Assembly (NCBI GenBank): GCA_016717305.1
Contig: JADKFY010000014.1
Coordinates: 65,845 to 129,844, forward strand
Length of the DNA stretch: 64,000 bases
From: Flavobacteriales bacterium
GTDB taxonomy: Bacteria; Bacteroidota; Bacteroidia; Flavobacteriales_F; PHOS-HE28
Reading direction: 5' to 3'
Of this stretch, positions 27,024-35,614 are shown piece after piece. The translations under genes and the position numbers were made by a program. The notes under the pieces were generated by a model. It searched no databases. It saw only the letters and a program-made list of their open reading frames with translations, and was not told the origin of the DNA. How positions within the stretch are numbered: the first letter of the stretch is position 1; every line of letters begins with the position of its first letter.

Positions 27024-27455
27024 TTACTTCTTCTCTGGGCTCAATTGTCCCTTCAGTTCACCGAGGGTGGTGAGGCTATTGGCGTTCACTTCCTTTGCCT
27101 TGGCGAAGATCTCTGCGCTGTTGCTGGCATCGGCCTTGGCCACCATGTTCAGCTGCTCAGTGATGTTGCCTTCAATGCCTTTGGCACCGTCGATCACCTT
27201 CATCAAGCGCTCCTTGTCGGCTGCTTCGCCGATGGAAGAGAGCTTGTTGGCTTGTGCTGTGATCTCGCTGGCCATGCCGGCGGTGGTCTTCAGCTCTTGT
27301 GAAATGGCGCTCTTCTCTTCAGCGAGCTGGTCCACTTGGGGAGCAGCTTTCATTTCGGTGGTCTTTGCAGGGGCCGGGGCGGCCTTGTCTTGTGCTTGGG
27401 TGCTGGTTGCGCAGAACAACAAAGCTGCAGCGGTGGTCAGGATCAGGGTACGCAT
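27024..27455 (-). CDS. Small secreted helical protein, unknown
   Basis: 143 residues from the ATG at 27455. A signal peptide of 22 residues ends TQAQ; an Ala/Pro/Lys-rich linker (DKAAPAPAKTTEMKAAP) and a helical domain of about 100 residues rich in Ala, Glu and Lys follow. No cysteines and no recognised family. A good terminator follows the stop. An open frame continues upstream to 27707 but runs into the divergent gene and is not protein-like. Likely a periplasmic or secreted helical-bundle protein. Confidence 0.75.
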   Translation of the reverse strand: MRTLILTTAAALLFCATSTQAQDKAAPAPAKTTEMKAAPQVDQLAEEKSAISQELKTTAGMASEITAQANKLSSIGEAADKERLMKVIDGAKGIEGNITEQLNMVAKADASNSAEIFAKAKEVNANSLTTLGELKGQLSPEKK

Positions 27456-27556
27456 GTGGTTTGGGTTTAGGTAGGGAAAAATGAAATTGTTTTTCGATCG
27501 GCCACCCATCAACCAACTTCGTGCCGAAACCAGGTGCTTCTTGCACGTGGATCCCA

Positions 27557-27585
27557 TTTGATCGTCCAATGAAGTACTACTTTCG
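27557..27585 (+). promoter_or_regulatory. Promoter with -33 and -7 boxes for the PEBP gene
   Basis: TTTG at 27557-27560 and TACTTTCG at 27578-27585 are 17 bases apart, close to the Bacteroidota arrangement TTTG-N17-19-TAnnTTTG. The ATG follows 15 bases downstream at 27601. Confidence 0.6.
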
Positions 27586-27600
27586 ACCAAACTCCGAAAA

Positions 27601-28149
27601 ATGTGTCGTTCACTCCTTTTGACCACAGCGTTCATTTCTTCCATGTCCTCCTTCGCCCAATCGGGCACCTTCACCCTACACGCCCCAGAGTTGGGTGGGC
27701 AGGCCACACTTCAGGAGGTGTTCAACGGCATGGGCTGTACCGGTAAGAATTTGAGCCCTGCACTTTCTTGGACCGACGCACCTGAAGGCACCAAAAGCTT
27801 CGCGATCACGCTCTATGATCCAGATGCACCCACCGGCAGTGGTTGGTGGCATTGGGTGGTGTTCGATATTCCCGCTACCACCAAGGAGTTGCCCATGGGC
27901 GCGGGCACGCCCAAACAAGGTAGTCTGCCGGTTGGTGCAGTCCAGAGCATGACCGATTTTGGCGCTCCGGGTTACGGTGGGCCATGTCCACCTATTGGTC
28001 ACGGCCTGCACACGTACACGTTGACCGTTCACGCGTTGGACGTGGAGAAGCTAGGCCTCGATCAAACTGCCACGGCGCCCATGGTAGGCTTCAACCTGAG
28101 CATGCACACGTTGGGCAAGGCCACCCTGGTGTTCTACTACGAGCGCTGA
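27601..28149 (+). CDS. YbhB/YbcL-family (PEBP, Raf-kinase-inhibitor-like) protein, secreted
   Basis: A 182-residue phosphatidylethanolamine-binding-protein fold. The PEBP markers LSPALSWTDAPEGTKSFAITLYDPDAPTG, WWHWVVFDIP and GYGGPCPP.GHGLHTY are all present, including the DPDAP and GH-containing ligand pocket. The N-terminus is a signal peptide ending SFAQ, so the protein is periplasmic or secreted, unlike cytoplasmic E. coli YbhB. The biological ligand of bacterial members is not settled. Single-gene unit with its own promoter. Confidence 0.93.
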   Translation: MCRSLLLTTAFISSMSSFAQSGTFTLHAPELGGQATLQEVFNGMGCTGKNLSPALSWTDAPEGTKSFAITLYDPDAPTGSGWWHWVVFDIPATTKELPMGAGTPKQGSLPVGAVQSMTDFGAPGYGGPCPPIGHGLHTYTLTVHALDVEKLGLDQTATAPMVGFNLSMHTLGKATLVFYYER

Positions 28150-28153
28150 ACGA

Positions 28154-28774
28154 TCACAAACGCATGTTCAGATAGTACCGGGGTTCACCTCCGCAGTAGG
28201 TAGGACAAGGTTGCGCACAGGTGTAGCTTGGTGCGCCGGCGATAATAGTAGCCTTACCACCCTCGATCCTTACGGCGTAGGCTGTCATGGTGAAGTAGTC
28301 TCGATCATCCAGTTTATTGGAGACCAGCTGTATCCCATTGCTCCCTTCGTGGTCCAGAAGTGTTTTGATCTCGTCCAAGCTGAAGTTTGCGGCGAACATA
28401 CTGTCGTTCACTTGTTCGATCCAGCTCAGGTATTGTAGGGCTTGTGCTTCGTCAAGGTCCCGGGTCTCGGTACCATTGGCGATCATGCTCAAGCTGATCA
28501 CGTATGGACTGGTGTCCTTTTCATACAAGTCCTTTCCGGCTTCGTCGGTACCGATCATGATCGCCGTCCCGTCCACGTCTTTCTTGAATTTTCTAGCTGC
28601 ATAGAATCGAAGTGCCGTTGTGTTGCTATCACGATCGATCACTGTTCGGACATCATCCGCATCGAACACGGCTTCCTTCATTCCGGGCTGACCGCCTTTA
28701 TCCCAAAATGAATACACGGCGTAGGCGGCACCGGCAATGGCGATCACAATGATCGCGGGCTTGAGCATGTTCAT
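28154..28774 (-). CDS. Unknown membrane-anchored protein
   Basis: 206 residues from the ATG at 28774 (MNMLKPAIIVIAIAGAAYAV), starting with one hydrophobic helix that could be a signal anchor. The soluble part has no motif I know. The C-terminus holds a cysteine cluster, YTCAQPCPTYCGGEP, suggestive of a disulfide-bonded exported domain. An open frame to 28900 is rejected because it overlaps the divergent cyclase gene. It converges with the PEBP gene (4 bases between stops). Confidence 0.65.
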   Translation of the reverse strand: MNMLKPAIIVIAIAGAAYAVYSFWDKGGQPGMKEAVFDADDVRTVIDRDSNTTALRFYAARKFKKDVDGTAIMIGTDEAGKDLYEKDTSPYVISLSMIANGTETRDLDEAQALQYLSWIEQVNDSMFAANFSLDEIKTLLDHEGSNGIQLVSNKLDDRDYFTMTAYAVRIEGGKATIIAGAPSYTCAQPCPTYCGGEPRYYLNMRL

Positions 28775-28840
28775 GGTAGGTGGGTTTGGTACATCGAAGC
28801 TACATCTTGCAGTGATCGGTCCAGCGAGCATGAAGAGGAT

Positions 28841-28848
28841 TACCTTTC
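28841..28848 (+). promoter_or_regulatory. -7-like element directly before the cyclase start
   Basis: TACCTTTC, seven of eight positions of TAnnTTTG, ends four bases before the ATG at 28853, again suggesting a leaderless or near-leaderless transcript. No -33 box was recognised. Confidence 0.4.
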
Positions 28849-28852
28849 TGAC

Positions 28853-30673
28853 ATGTTCCCGGTGCTTCGGCCCATACCTCGCATGGTCTTTCTGATCCAC
28901 TGCATCCTGTTAAGTGCATCGGTCGTGGCACAATCCGATCCGAGAACCTACCAAGTGTGCATGGACGGCTGCGTTACCGCGGAAAATGCAGGGGATCACC
29001 AGAAAGCATACGACTACTTGCAGCAGGCCGAAGAATTGGCTTTGGCCGAGAATGACCCGGTGAAAGTGGGCAAGGTGTACCTGAAGCGAGGTGAGATCCT
29101 CATGCGCTTGGGCGAATACAGTGTTGCATTGGACCTGTTCTACAAAGCCCTCAGCCGCTTTTCCAAGGTGGGCGAACAAGAGGGCATGGCCTCGGCTTAC
29201 AACAACGTAGGGGCGATCCACCATTACGACAAGAATTATCAGAAGGCCCTGGAATACTATAAGCGCAGTATGCAGATCCGCCGATCAATGGGCAACGATC
29301 GCAGCGTGGCGCAACTGCTGAACAACTTCGGCACTGTGTTCGAGGACATGGGTGAACTCGACAGTGCGATGTTCTACCACCGCCGCTCGTTGGCCGTTTG
29401 GGAGCGCTTACAGGACATCTCGTGGATGTCGGTGTGTCTCAGCAACATGGGAAGTTGCCATACACGTTCCGGACAACAGGACAGTGCCCGGTATTATCTG
29501 CAAAGGTCCATGGAATTGATGCCTCCGTCCAAAGATCGGAACCAGTATGCCTATGTTGCTGGACTAATGGGTGCGACGTATTTGGCACGCGGTCCTTGGG
29601 AACGGGCTTTGCACTGGTGCGGCGAATCGCTTCGGACCGCTGAGGAGATGCAGCAAATGTTCGTTGTCCAGCAGCAATGCGAATGTTTGTACAAGGCCTA
29701 CGACCGGCTTGGGGACGCTCCAAAAGCACTCGCGATGTTGAAGAGGTCGGTGTCGGTCCGCGATTCGCTGTTCGGTCAGGAGCACGCCAAGGAACTCACA
29801 CGGATCGATCTTACGCACACTTTCGAGGAGCAGCAGTTTGCCGATAGCTTGGTCGAAGATGACCGCCGCCGCACGGCTGAACTTGAATACCGGACAGGTT
29901 TGGCAAGGGAGCGCGAGCAGCGCAATGTGTTCTTGTTCTCGGCTGTTGGCGTGGTTGTATTGGCCTTGGGCTTGTGGAACCGTTTGCGTTACGTGCGTCG
30001 ATCACAGGCCACGTTGTTGCACGAGCAGGAGCGGAGCGAACGTTTGTTGTTGAACATCCTTCCGCACCATGTTGCTGAAGAACTGAAAGATGGGGGAGAG
30101 GCCAAGGCCCGGGATGTGGACGGTGTCTCGATCCTCTTTACCGATTTCCAGGATTTCTCCGATCACAGCGCGAAGATGAGCGCGCAGGAATTGGTGGCTT
30201 TGCTGAATGCGTACTACACCGCTTTCGATGCCATTGTGACCCGATACGGATTGGAGAAGATCAAGACCATTGGTGATTCGTACATGGCGGCAGGCGGCCT
30301 TGGCGCGCCAAGCGAGAACAGTGCCATGGACACGGTGAACGCAGCCCTCGATCTACAGGCCTTCGTCCAAGGAGAGATCCTGGACCGCGCCCAAACAGGC
30401 CACCCGTCGTGGTCCATGCGCGTGGGCGTCCATACGGGTCCTGTGGTGGCAGGCATCGTTGGTAAACACAAATTCCAGTACGATATCTGGGGTGATACGG
30501 TGAACGTGGCCAGTAGAATGGAGAGCAGTGGGGCCGTTGGTCTGGTGAACATCAGCGCCGATACCTACCGCCGCGTCAAGGACCTGCCGGGTGTCCGCTT
30601 TACCGAACGAGGACTGATCAACGTCAAAGGCAGGAGCGCGATCGGGATGTACTTCGTGGAACGCGTCCGGTGA
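28853..30673 (+). CDS. TPR-containing class III adenylate cyclase, membrane-bound
   Basis: A 606-residue signalling enzyme: signal peptide (ending VVAQ), tetratricopeptide repeats over about residues 30-340 outside the cytoplasm, one membrane helix at about 358-377, a short coiled linker, and a class III nucleotidyl cyclase domain from about 415. The metal aspartate is in ILFTDFQDFSD and the second in KTIGDSY. The adenine-selecting pair is Lys (in EKIKTIGD) and Asp (in IWGDTVNVASRM), and the transition-state Asn and Arg are in the same segment. All catalytic residues are present, so it should make cAMP. No obvious cAMP receptor is in the window. Its stop abuts the stop of nucH-like gene with no gap. 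Confidence 0.93.
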   Translation: MFPVLRPIPRMVFLIHCILLSASVVAQSDPRTYQVCMDGCVTAENAGDHQKAYDYLQQAEELALAENDPVKVGKVYLKRGEILMRLGEYSVALDLFYKALSRFSKVGEQEGMASAYNNVGAIHHYDKNYQKALEYYKRSMQIRRSMGNDRSVAQLLNNFGTVFEDMGELDSAMFYHRRSLAVWERLQDISWMSVCLSNMGSCHTRSGQQDSARYYLQRSMELMPPSKDRNQYAYVAGLMGATYLARGPWERALHWCGESLRTAEEMQQMFVVQQQCECLYKAYDRLGDAPKALAMLKRSVSVRDSLFGQEHAKELTRIDLTHTFEEQQFADSLVEDDRRRTAELEYRTGLAREREQRNVFLFSAVGVVVLALGLWNRLRYVRRSQATLLHEQERSERLLLNILPHHVAEELKDGGEAKARDVDGVSILFTDFQDFSDHSAKMSAQELVALLNAYYTAFDAIVTRYGLEKIKTIGDSYMAAGGLGAPSENSAMDTVNAALDLQAFVQGEILDRAQTGHPSWSMRVGVHTGPVVAGIVGKHKFQYDIWGDTVNVASRMESSGAVGLVNISADTYRRVKDLPGVRFTERGLINVKGRSAIGMYFVERVR

Positions 30674-32653
30674 TCACCGAACGAAAATTTTCCCTGTCTC
30701 CAATTCGCCGTTCTTTCCGATCAGGTGCCAGAGGTAAATACCGGATGCAAGGCCGCTGAGGTCCACCGTGCGACCATCGGACATGGCCGCTTCCTCCAAT
30801 TTCAAACCGCCGTGCATATCGAACATCCTGAAGTGTGAACCATTGAACCCTTCACCCGTCCGCCACAGGCCTGAACCATTCCCGTTGACGATCAACTTTG
30901 GTCCCAGGGATGCGGTCCGCTCTTGAACACCCAATGGCAAGGCCCCGACGTTGATCCCCACGAGTACTGGATCGTGATCACTACAACGGAAGGCATTGGG
31001 CTGGTACCGGCTCAGATTATTATCGGAGTAATCGAACTTCTGGGGTTCGTCACTGTTGATGTTCCACGTAGCGGTTTGTGCCAGCGCGTTCACCATTTCC
31101 AAAGAGCCGAAGGCGTGGTCCAATGAGCCGAACGTTCCCCGGTAGAAATAGCTATGATCACCTTCGGGTAAAAGATGTTGAAGGCCACCTGCCCGAAGAA
31201 CGTCCAAGGGGTCTTCTTCAGTATAAGAGTTGAAATCGCCCATGATCAACTGCGCCGCGATCCCGGTGCTGTTGCGTAGGCCTTCCCAGTGGGCCACAAG
31301 CGCGTTGGCCTGATCGCGACGATTGGAGTTGAAGCACCCTTGTCCATCGTTCTGGTCCACATTGCCGCCCGTTGCATTGTCGCACAATTTGCTCCGCATG
31401 TGCGCGGTGCTGAACAGGAACCGCCTCCCATCAGCATTCACCTGGAAGCCCTGGGTGATGTGTGGGCGTTGGAACGGAAAGTCATCGATCACGAACAGGT
31501 CGGTCACCGGTGAAAGGGTTGTTGTGCGGTAGAAGATCACGCTCTTGGTGCCTCCGGTCCCGAATGCATCTTCTTCCATTCCGGCATAGGTGCCTGTGCC
31601 CACTTGCGCGTTCAAGGCGGCAAGCAGATCGGGCCATGCTTCATCGTTGTTCTGCATTTCGTGCAGCGCATAGACGTCCGCATCCATGGCAACAAGAGCA
31701 GCGAGCAACTTGGTGCGTTGTCGACCCAGTTCCCCTGCGTTCGCCGCGCCCCAATCACCCAGCGTAGTGAAGTAGTTCAGCAGGTTCATGGAAGCGGCCC
31801 GGATGTCACCACCCACATCAGGGACCGTGGGCCTTGGGTCGTATGTCACGTTCACTGTACCCACGGGCTGGATCCGGTATTCGTCGAAATTGTAATGCAG
31901 CACTCCGGTAAGTCCGGTGATCGTGCTACCGGACCGCAGTGTTCCCTGTGGACCGGCCCATGGTAAAGGTGTGGGGTAGGAGTTCGTTCGGCCATCATCA
32001 AGCAGGATGTAGCTGCGCAACTGCAGGTCGTATTCCGCATTGACGGCGGCCGCATTGGTGCTGCCCGTGCTGGTCGTCCCGCTCGCCACTGCGTCGTTCG
32101 GATCAATGAAGTTGGTGGGGGTGAAGAAGCGTTGCGGAGCAAGGCCCAGTTGGCCATATTGCACCCAGCCTTGGTTGTCAGTCACGGTCAGTGTGGCGGG
32201 AAACCGAAGGAGCATGCCCTCGTACTGTTCCCATTGGGAGGCCGAAGCAAGGGGAAGTGAGATGTCCGTGGGATCAACCGTGCCACTACCGAGCACAACA
32301 GCGGATGGGTTGGTGATCTCGGTAAGTCCGTTGAATTCGGCTACAGTACCGGTTACCTGCACACGCATGCCCACGGCAAGTGCACCGGTGTTCTGTGTAT
32401 AGACCAAGATCCCATTGCTCGTCATTGGATCGGCATCGCAATCGGGTTGTTCAATGAAATAACCGCCCACAGTTCCAGAACCGGAGAAGACGGCGGTGAT
32501 GATCCCTTCCGTGTTGATCGACTGTCCGACGAATGGACTGTTGGCTCCGTTCCCTTGGATCTCGCAGATCGATTGGGAGAACGTGCTGTTGCCCATGAGC
32601 ACCAGCAGAGGCAAAAACAAGAAGCGCAAAAAGGGAAAGGAGCGGAAGACCAT
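30674..32653 (-). CDS. NucH/ExeM-family extracellular endonuclease with T9SS sorting domain
   Basis: A 659-residue secreted nuclease. Signal peptide ending TFSQ; an OB-like N-terminal region (YFIEQPDCDADPMTSNGILVYT, VTGTVAEFNGLTEI) as in ExeM/NucH proteins. The endonuclease/exonuclease/phosphatase domain begins near residue 285 (AASMNLLNYF) and includes the metal glutamate in ALHEMQNN, HMRSK, MGDFNSY and the terminal SDHDPVLV. The last 80 residues are a T9SS type A sorting domain (MFDMHGG ... LSGLASGIYLWHL). The family normally has MEIxN at the glutamate; HEMQN is a variant that keeps the glutamate. Probably degrades extracellular DNA for nutrient or phosphate scavenging. Confidence 0.92.
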   Translation of the reverse strand: MVFRSFPFLRFLFLPLLVLMGNSTFSQSICEIQGNGANSPFVGQSINTEGIITAVFSGSGTVGGYFIEQPDCDADPMTSNGILVYTQNTGALAVGMRVQVTGTVAEFNGLTEITNPSAVVLGSGTVDPTDISLPLASASQWEQYEGMLLRFPATLTVTDNQGWVQYGQLGLAPQRFFTPTNFIDPNDAVASGTTSTGSTNAAAVNAEYDLQLRSYILLDDGRTNSYPTPLPWAGPQGTLRSGSTITGLTGVLHYNFDEYRIQPVGTVNVTYDPRPTVPDVGGDIRAASMNLLNYFTTLGDWGAANAGELGRQRTKLLAALVAMDADVYALHEMQNNDEAWPDLLAALNAQVGTGTYAGMEEDAFGTGGTKSVIFYRTTTLSPVTDLFVIDDFPFQRPHITQGFQVNADGRRFLFSTAHMRSKLCDNATGGNVDQNDGQGCFNSNRRDQANALVAHWEGLRNSTGIAAQLIMGDFNSYTEEDPLDVLRAGGLQHLLPEGDHSYFYRGTFGSLDHAFGSLEMVNALAQTATWNINSDEPQKFDYSDNNLSRYQPNAFRCSDHDPVLVGINVGALPLGVQERTASLGPKLIVNGNGSGLWRTGEGFNGSHFRMFDMHGGLKLEEAAMSDGRTVDLSGLASGIYLWHLIGKNGELETGKIFVR

Positions 32654-32672
32654 GGGGGCAATAGTGAATGCA

Positions 32673-32680
32673 CGAAAGTA
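32673..32680 (-). promoter_or_regulatory. -7-like element for the NucH-type nuclease
   Basis: TACTTTCG on the minus strand, 19 bases upstream of the ATG at 32653. One mismatch from TAnnTTTG; no -33 box identified. Confidence 0.4.
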
Positions 32681-32871
32681 CGGTTATCGCAGCGCGGATC
32701 GAGCCTGATGGTGCGGCGAGCCGGGGTGGATGGACCTGTGTGCACCTATCTTTCCGCTGAGCAAGGACAGATGACCGTTCGATCGAAAGCGTTCCCCATT
32801 CCTGCATTGACTCCTTCAGAAGACCGGAAGCCGCGCGTGCTCCCTGATGTTCACGCTACCCAAGGTCGACC

Positions 32872-34273
32872 ATGAAGCGAAGCACGGCATATCTATTCGG
32901 TTTCGGTCTTCTGAATTTCGTGTTGTTCATGGGTGTCTTCACACTGTTGCAGCGGGAAGGTTTCCATAAGCACACGTTGGGGAGGGTCGCGCAGAACTAC
33001 GAGCGGACCGGCGATTGGAACAACTACGAGATCAAGCGGACCGCGAAACCGTTCAACGCATTGCGCAACGATGATCTGGTCACGTGGGATGCGGCGATCT
33101 ACAAGTGCATCAGTGAGCGATCATACGCAAAAGAGGGGGCGTGTTACGGTACGGTACGCGGAGCTTTCTTTCCGCTTTTCCCCTTGCTCTGGAAGGCCAC
33201 AGGGCTAACACCCATCGGAATTTCGATCGTGAACTACATCCTGTTCATGGCTTCCGTTGCATTGCTGCTGATGTACTTGTTCCGATCGTCAATGACCAAT
33301 ACACTGCTTCTGTATTTGGTCTTGATCACTCTACCGTCCGTGGTGATCTTTTGGATCCCGTATTCCGAATCCTTGTTCATGGCCACCTTCACCCTTGCTG
33401 CATTCGGTGTGATCCAGCGCCGGTACTGGGTCTATGGCATTGGCGCCTTTGCAATGTCCATGGTCCGTCCTGCAAGTGTATTCGTATTGCTGGCCTTGCT
33501 CTTCACAGAACTGTTGGTGCTGCTGTTCCACAAGGACGGACCGGCATTCGTGAAGCGCGTGGTCTTGCGATCGGCACCATGGCTCATGGGCTACGCGGGT
33601 ACCATGGCCATTCAGCGGTACTCTTCCGGCAGTTGGACCACTATGGTCGATGCGCAAGCGGCATGGTCTGGTGGTGTGCAAGTGATCAGTGGCATTTCGG
33701 ATTGGTCCGTTGAAGGATTCGGCTTGTCCGTATTCAGCATTTTCGCGGTGTGCATTCCGTTGCTCTTGACTGGAACATATGCGCTCGTCCGTTGGAGCAG
33801 CCCTGCGGTAAAGCGGGTCTTGGAAAAGCTGGAACACACCGGAACGGAATATGTTGCGGTAGTATGTGCTGCATATCTGGTGGGCATTTTCGTGTTCACG
33901 CTGCTCACCTCGGGTGGTAACCTGCACAGCTTTTTTCGGTTCACATTGGCCACGCCATTCTTCTATGTGCTCGTTCTGGTTTTCATGGACCACCTTCGAA
34001 CGCATCCGATCAAGCACGCGCTTACAGGCTATGCGATTGGAGCGGTCCTTTTTATGCTGGTTCCTTCTTGAAGTGGAGTTCGGCGGGTCGCGCACCGACT
34101 TCTCCTTCTTCGGCATGTACCTGTCCATGGCCACAGGTTTATTCTTGGTCCTGTTCCACAAGTTTGCGTTGCCGATCAGGATAGCGTTAACGTGTGTGCT
34201 CGTGCTGTTGAACACGGTGTGGAACGCCTATCTCTTCAACGCGTTCCTGTGCAATGGGTGGTTGTTCACCTGA
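32872..34273 (+). pseudogene. PIG-V-like membrane glycosyltransferase, frameshifted near the C-terminus
   Basis: A polytopic glycosyltransferase of the GT-C/PIG-V mannosyltransferase type. After the first helix a luminal loop carries WDAAIYKCISERSY, with the acidic residue expected for GT-C enzymes. PYSESLFM and SMVRPASVF are close to PIG-V family motifs. The first frame ends at 34071, but the neighbouring frame continues with further membrane helices (FFGMYLSMATGLFLVLFHK, LTCVLVLLNTVWNAYLFNAF) to a stop at 34273. Removing one base from GTTCC near 34060-34066 joins them as LVLLEVEFGG. Total length about 467 residues. The first 400 residues hold the likely active site, so the product may retain activity if the shift is real. 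Confidence 0.75.
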
Positions 34274-34350
34274 TGGGATCATTGCTCCCTGAAGGGTGTC
34301 GCAGATGAACGAACTGCTTTCCATTGCTCACCCTTTTCTTTGCGCCCCAC

Positions 34351-35271
34351 ATGCGCATTCAACCATTCTTGTTCTTCGTTTTCTGCACCGCTGAGCTTTT
34401 GGCCCAGCCCGTGTTGGAGTACCCTACTGCCATTCCAGCCTTCGGGCCACACCCTGTCGTTGCTCGCTCGTACGGCGTGGTGCCCGGCATCGTGCAAAGC
34501 GGCACGGACGTGCTTTGGGATCTGAGCACGGTGAACTTCACGGAGATCGGTACCACCACGGACAGTGTACTTGACCCTTCGACCACGCCCTACGCAACAG
34601 ACTATCCGGATGCCACGCACGCGGTTCGGCTCGTGGACCAGTTCGGCTATTACCGGGTGGATGCCAACGGGGTTGAGGACCTGGGCTACCGGCTCGGTCC
34701 AACCAGTTCCTCCTTCATCTATTCGGACCCGGCCCGCGTTGTGCAATTCCCCGGCGAGGTTGGGGAGAGTTGGAGCGATCAAACACAGAGCGGAAGCACG
34801 ATCACTACGTTGACGGTTACTCTTTTGGCCGAAGGAGAATTGCGCTTGAATGATGGTTCGTTCTCCGACGCTGTGCTGATCCGCCGCGAATACGTGGGTT
34901 CAAGTTCCACCGCGACCAGCACCACGTGGTTTCGCAGAAGCGATGCGTTGCGTCCGCTTGGCAACCTCTTGGCAAATGGAGCCGTGATCGTGCGTGCTCC
35001 CATCGAGCTGCTCACCACCTTGAAAGAGCATTCATCCCCAACAGGGATATCCGCTTTTCCCAACCCGTGTTCACACCTGCTCACCGTTGCATTGCCGGGC
35101 ACAGGGTCAGCGGCTCTGCAATTATGTGATGCCACTGGGCGTGTTGTATTGAATTCGCGTGGCAACGGGGACCGAGTTCAATTGGACCTTTCAAGCCTTG
35201 GCAGTGGGCCGTATTTCTTGCGCGTATCACAAGCGGGTTCCGTCCACATGCAGCGCTTGGTGAAAGAGTGA
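34351..35271 (+). CDS. T9SS cargo protein, unknown function
   Basis: 306 residues from ATG 34351 (MRIQPFLFF; an in-frame ATG at 34324 adds nine residues). Signal peptide ends LLAQ. The middle region (GTDVLWDLSTVNFTEIGTTTDSV, GEVGESWSDQTQSG) is of a type common in Flavobacteriales secreted proteins without a named function. The C-terminal domain is a T9SS type A sorting signal: AFPNPCSHLLTV, LCDATGRVVL, LSSLGSGPYFLRV. It would be exported and probably attached to the surface. Single gene between the glycosyltransferase and a convergent small gene. Confidence 0.8.
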   Translation: MRIQPFLFFVFCTAELLAQPVLEYPTAIPAFGPHPVVARSYGVVPGIVQSGTDVLWDLSTVNFTEIGTTTDSVLDPSTTPYATDYPDATHAVRLVDQFGYYRVDANGVEDLGYRLGPTSSSFIYSDPARVVQFPGEVGESWSDQTQSGSTITTLTVTLLAEGELRLNDGSFSDAVLIRREYVGSSSTATSTTWFRRSDALRPLGNLLANGAVIVRAPIELLTTLKEHSSPTGISAFPNPCSHLLTVALPGTGSAALQLCDATGRVVLNSRGNGDRVQLDLSSLGSGPYFLRVSQAGSVHMQRLVKE

Positions 35272-35279
35272 TCTGCAGA

Positions 35280-35582
35280 TCAATGTGTTGGGAGCTTTGC
35301 CACAAGCTCTTGTGTCATGGCAGAGGCTGATGGGCCAAAACCATTCACCAGCACACCCTTGATACCGTGCTTTACAGAGCTGATCGCGTAAACGATGCTT
35401 TGATCACTGGGGTTGGAATCCCCTTCGAAACGGTGGAACTCGTCGATGTGCAATTCCGCTGGCATGATCTTCATCCTTCGTGCATTGCACAACAAGCAGT
35501 GACCTCCGGATACCAGCTCATCGGTGTAGCCGCGCCGCTGCAGATCGTCCACGGCTTGTGAAAGGGTGTCGTAGCTGGGCAT
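35280..35582 (-). CDS. Short conserved Bacteroidota protein (often labelled phosphoribosylpyrophosphate synthetase)
   Basis: A 100-residue protein from ATG 35582 (MPSYDTLSQAVDDLQRRGY). I recognise the pattern of a small Bacteroidota family: DTLS..I..L..RGY, a CLLCNA cysteine pair, FRFEGxSNPxDxSxVYAISS, and GVLVNGFG. Database entries often call it a phosphoribosylpyrophosphate synthetase, but it is far too short to be one and lacks the PRPP loop, so the true function is unknown. It lies just downstream of the Na/Pi cotransporter gene on the same strand, 32 bases after that stop, so the two may be co-transcribed. Confidence 0.8.
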   Translation of the reverse strand: MPSYDTLSQAVDDLQRRGYTDELVSGGHCLLCNARRMKIMPAELHIDEFHRFEGDSNPSDQSIVYAISSVKHGIKGVLVNGFGPSASAMTQELVAKLPTH

Positions 35583-35614
35583 GGCATGAAGGTAGGAACA
35601 AGAACGCTGGGCGT

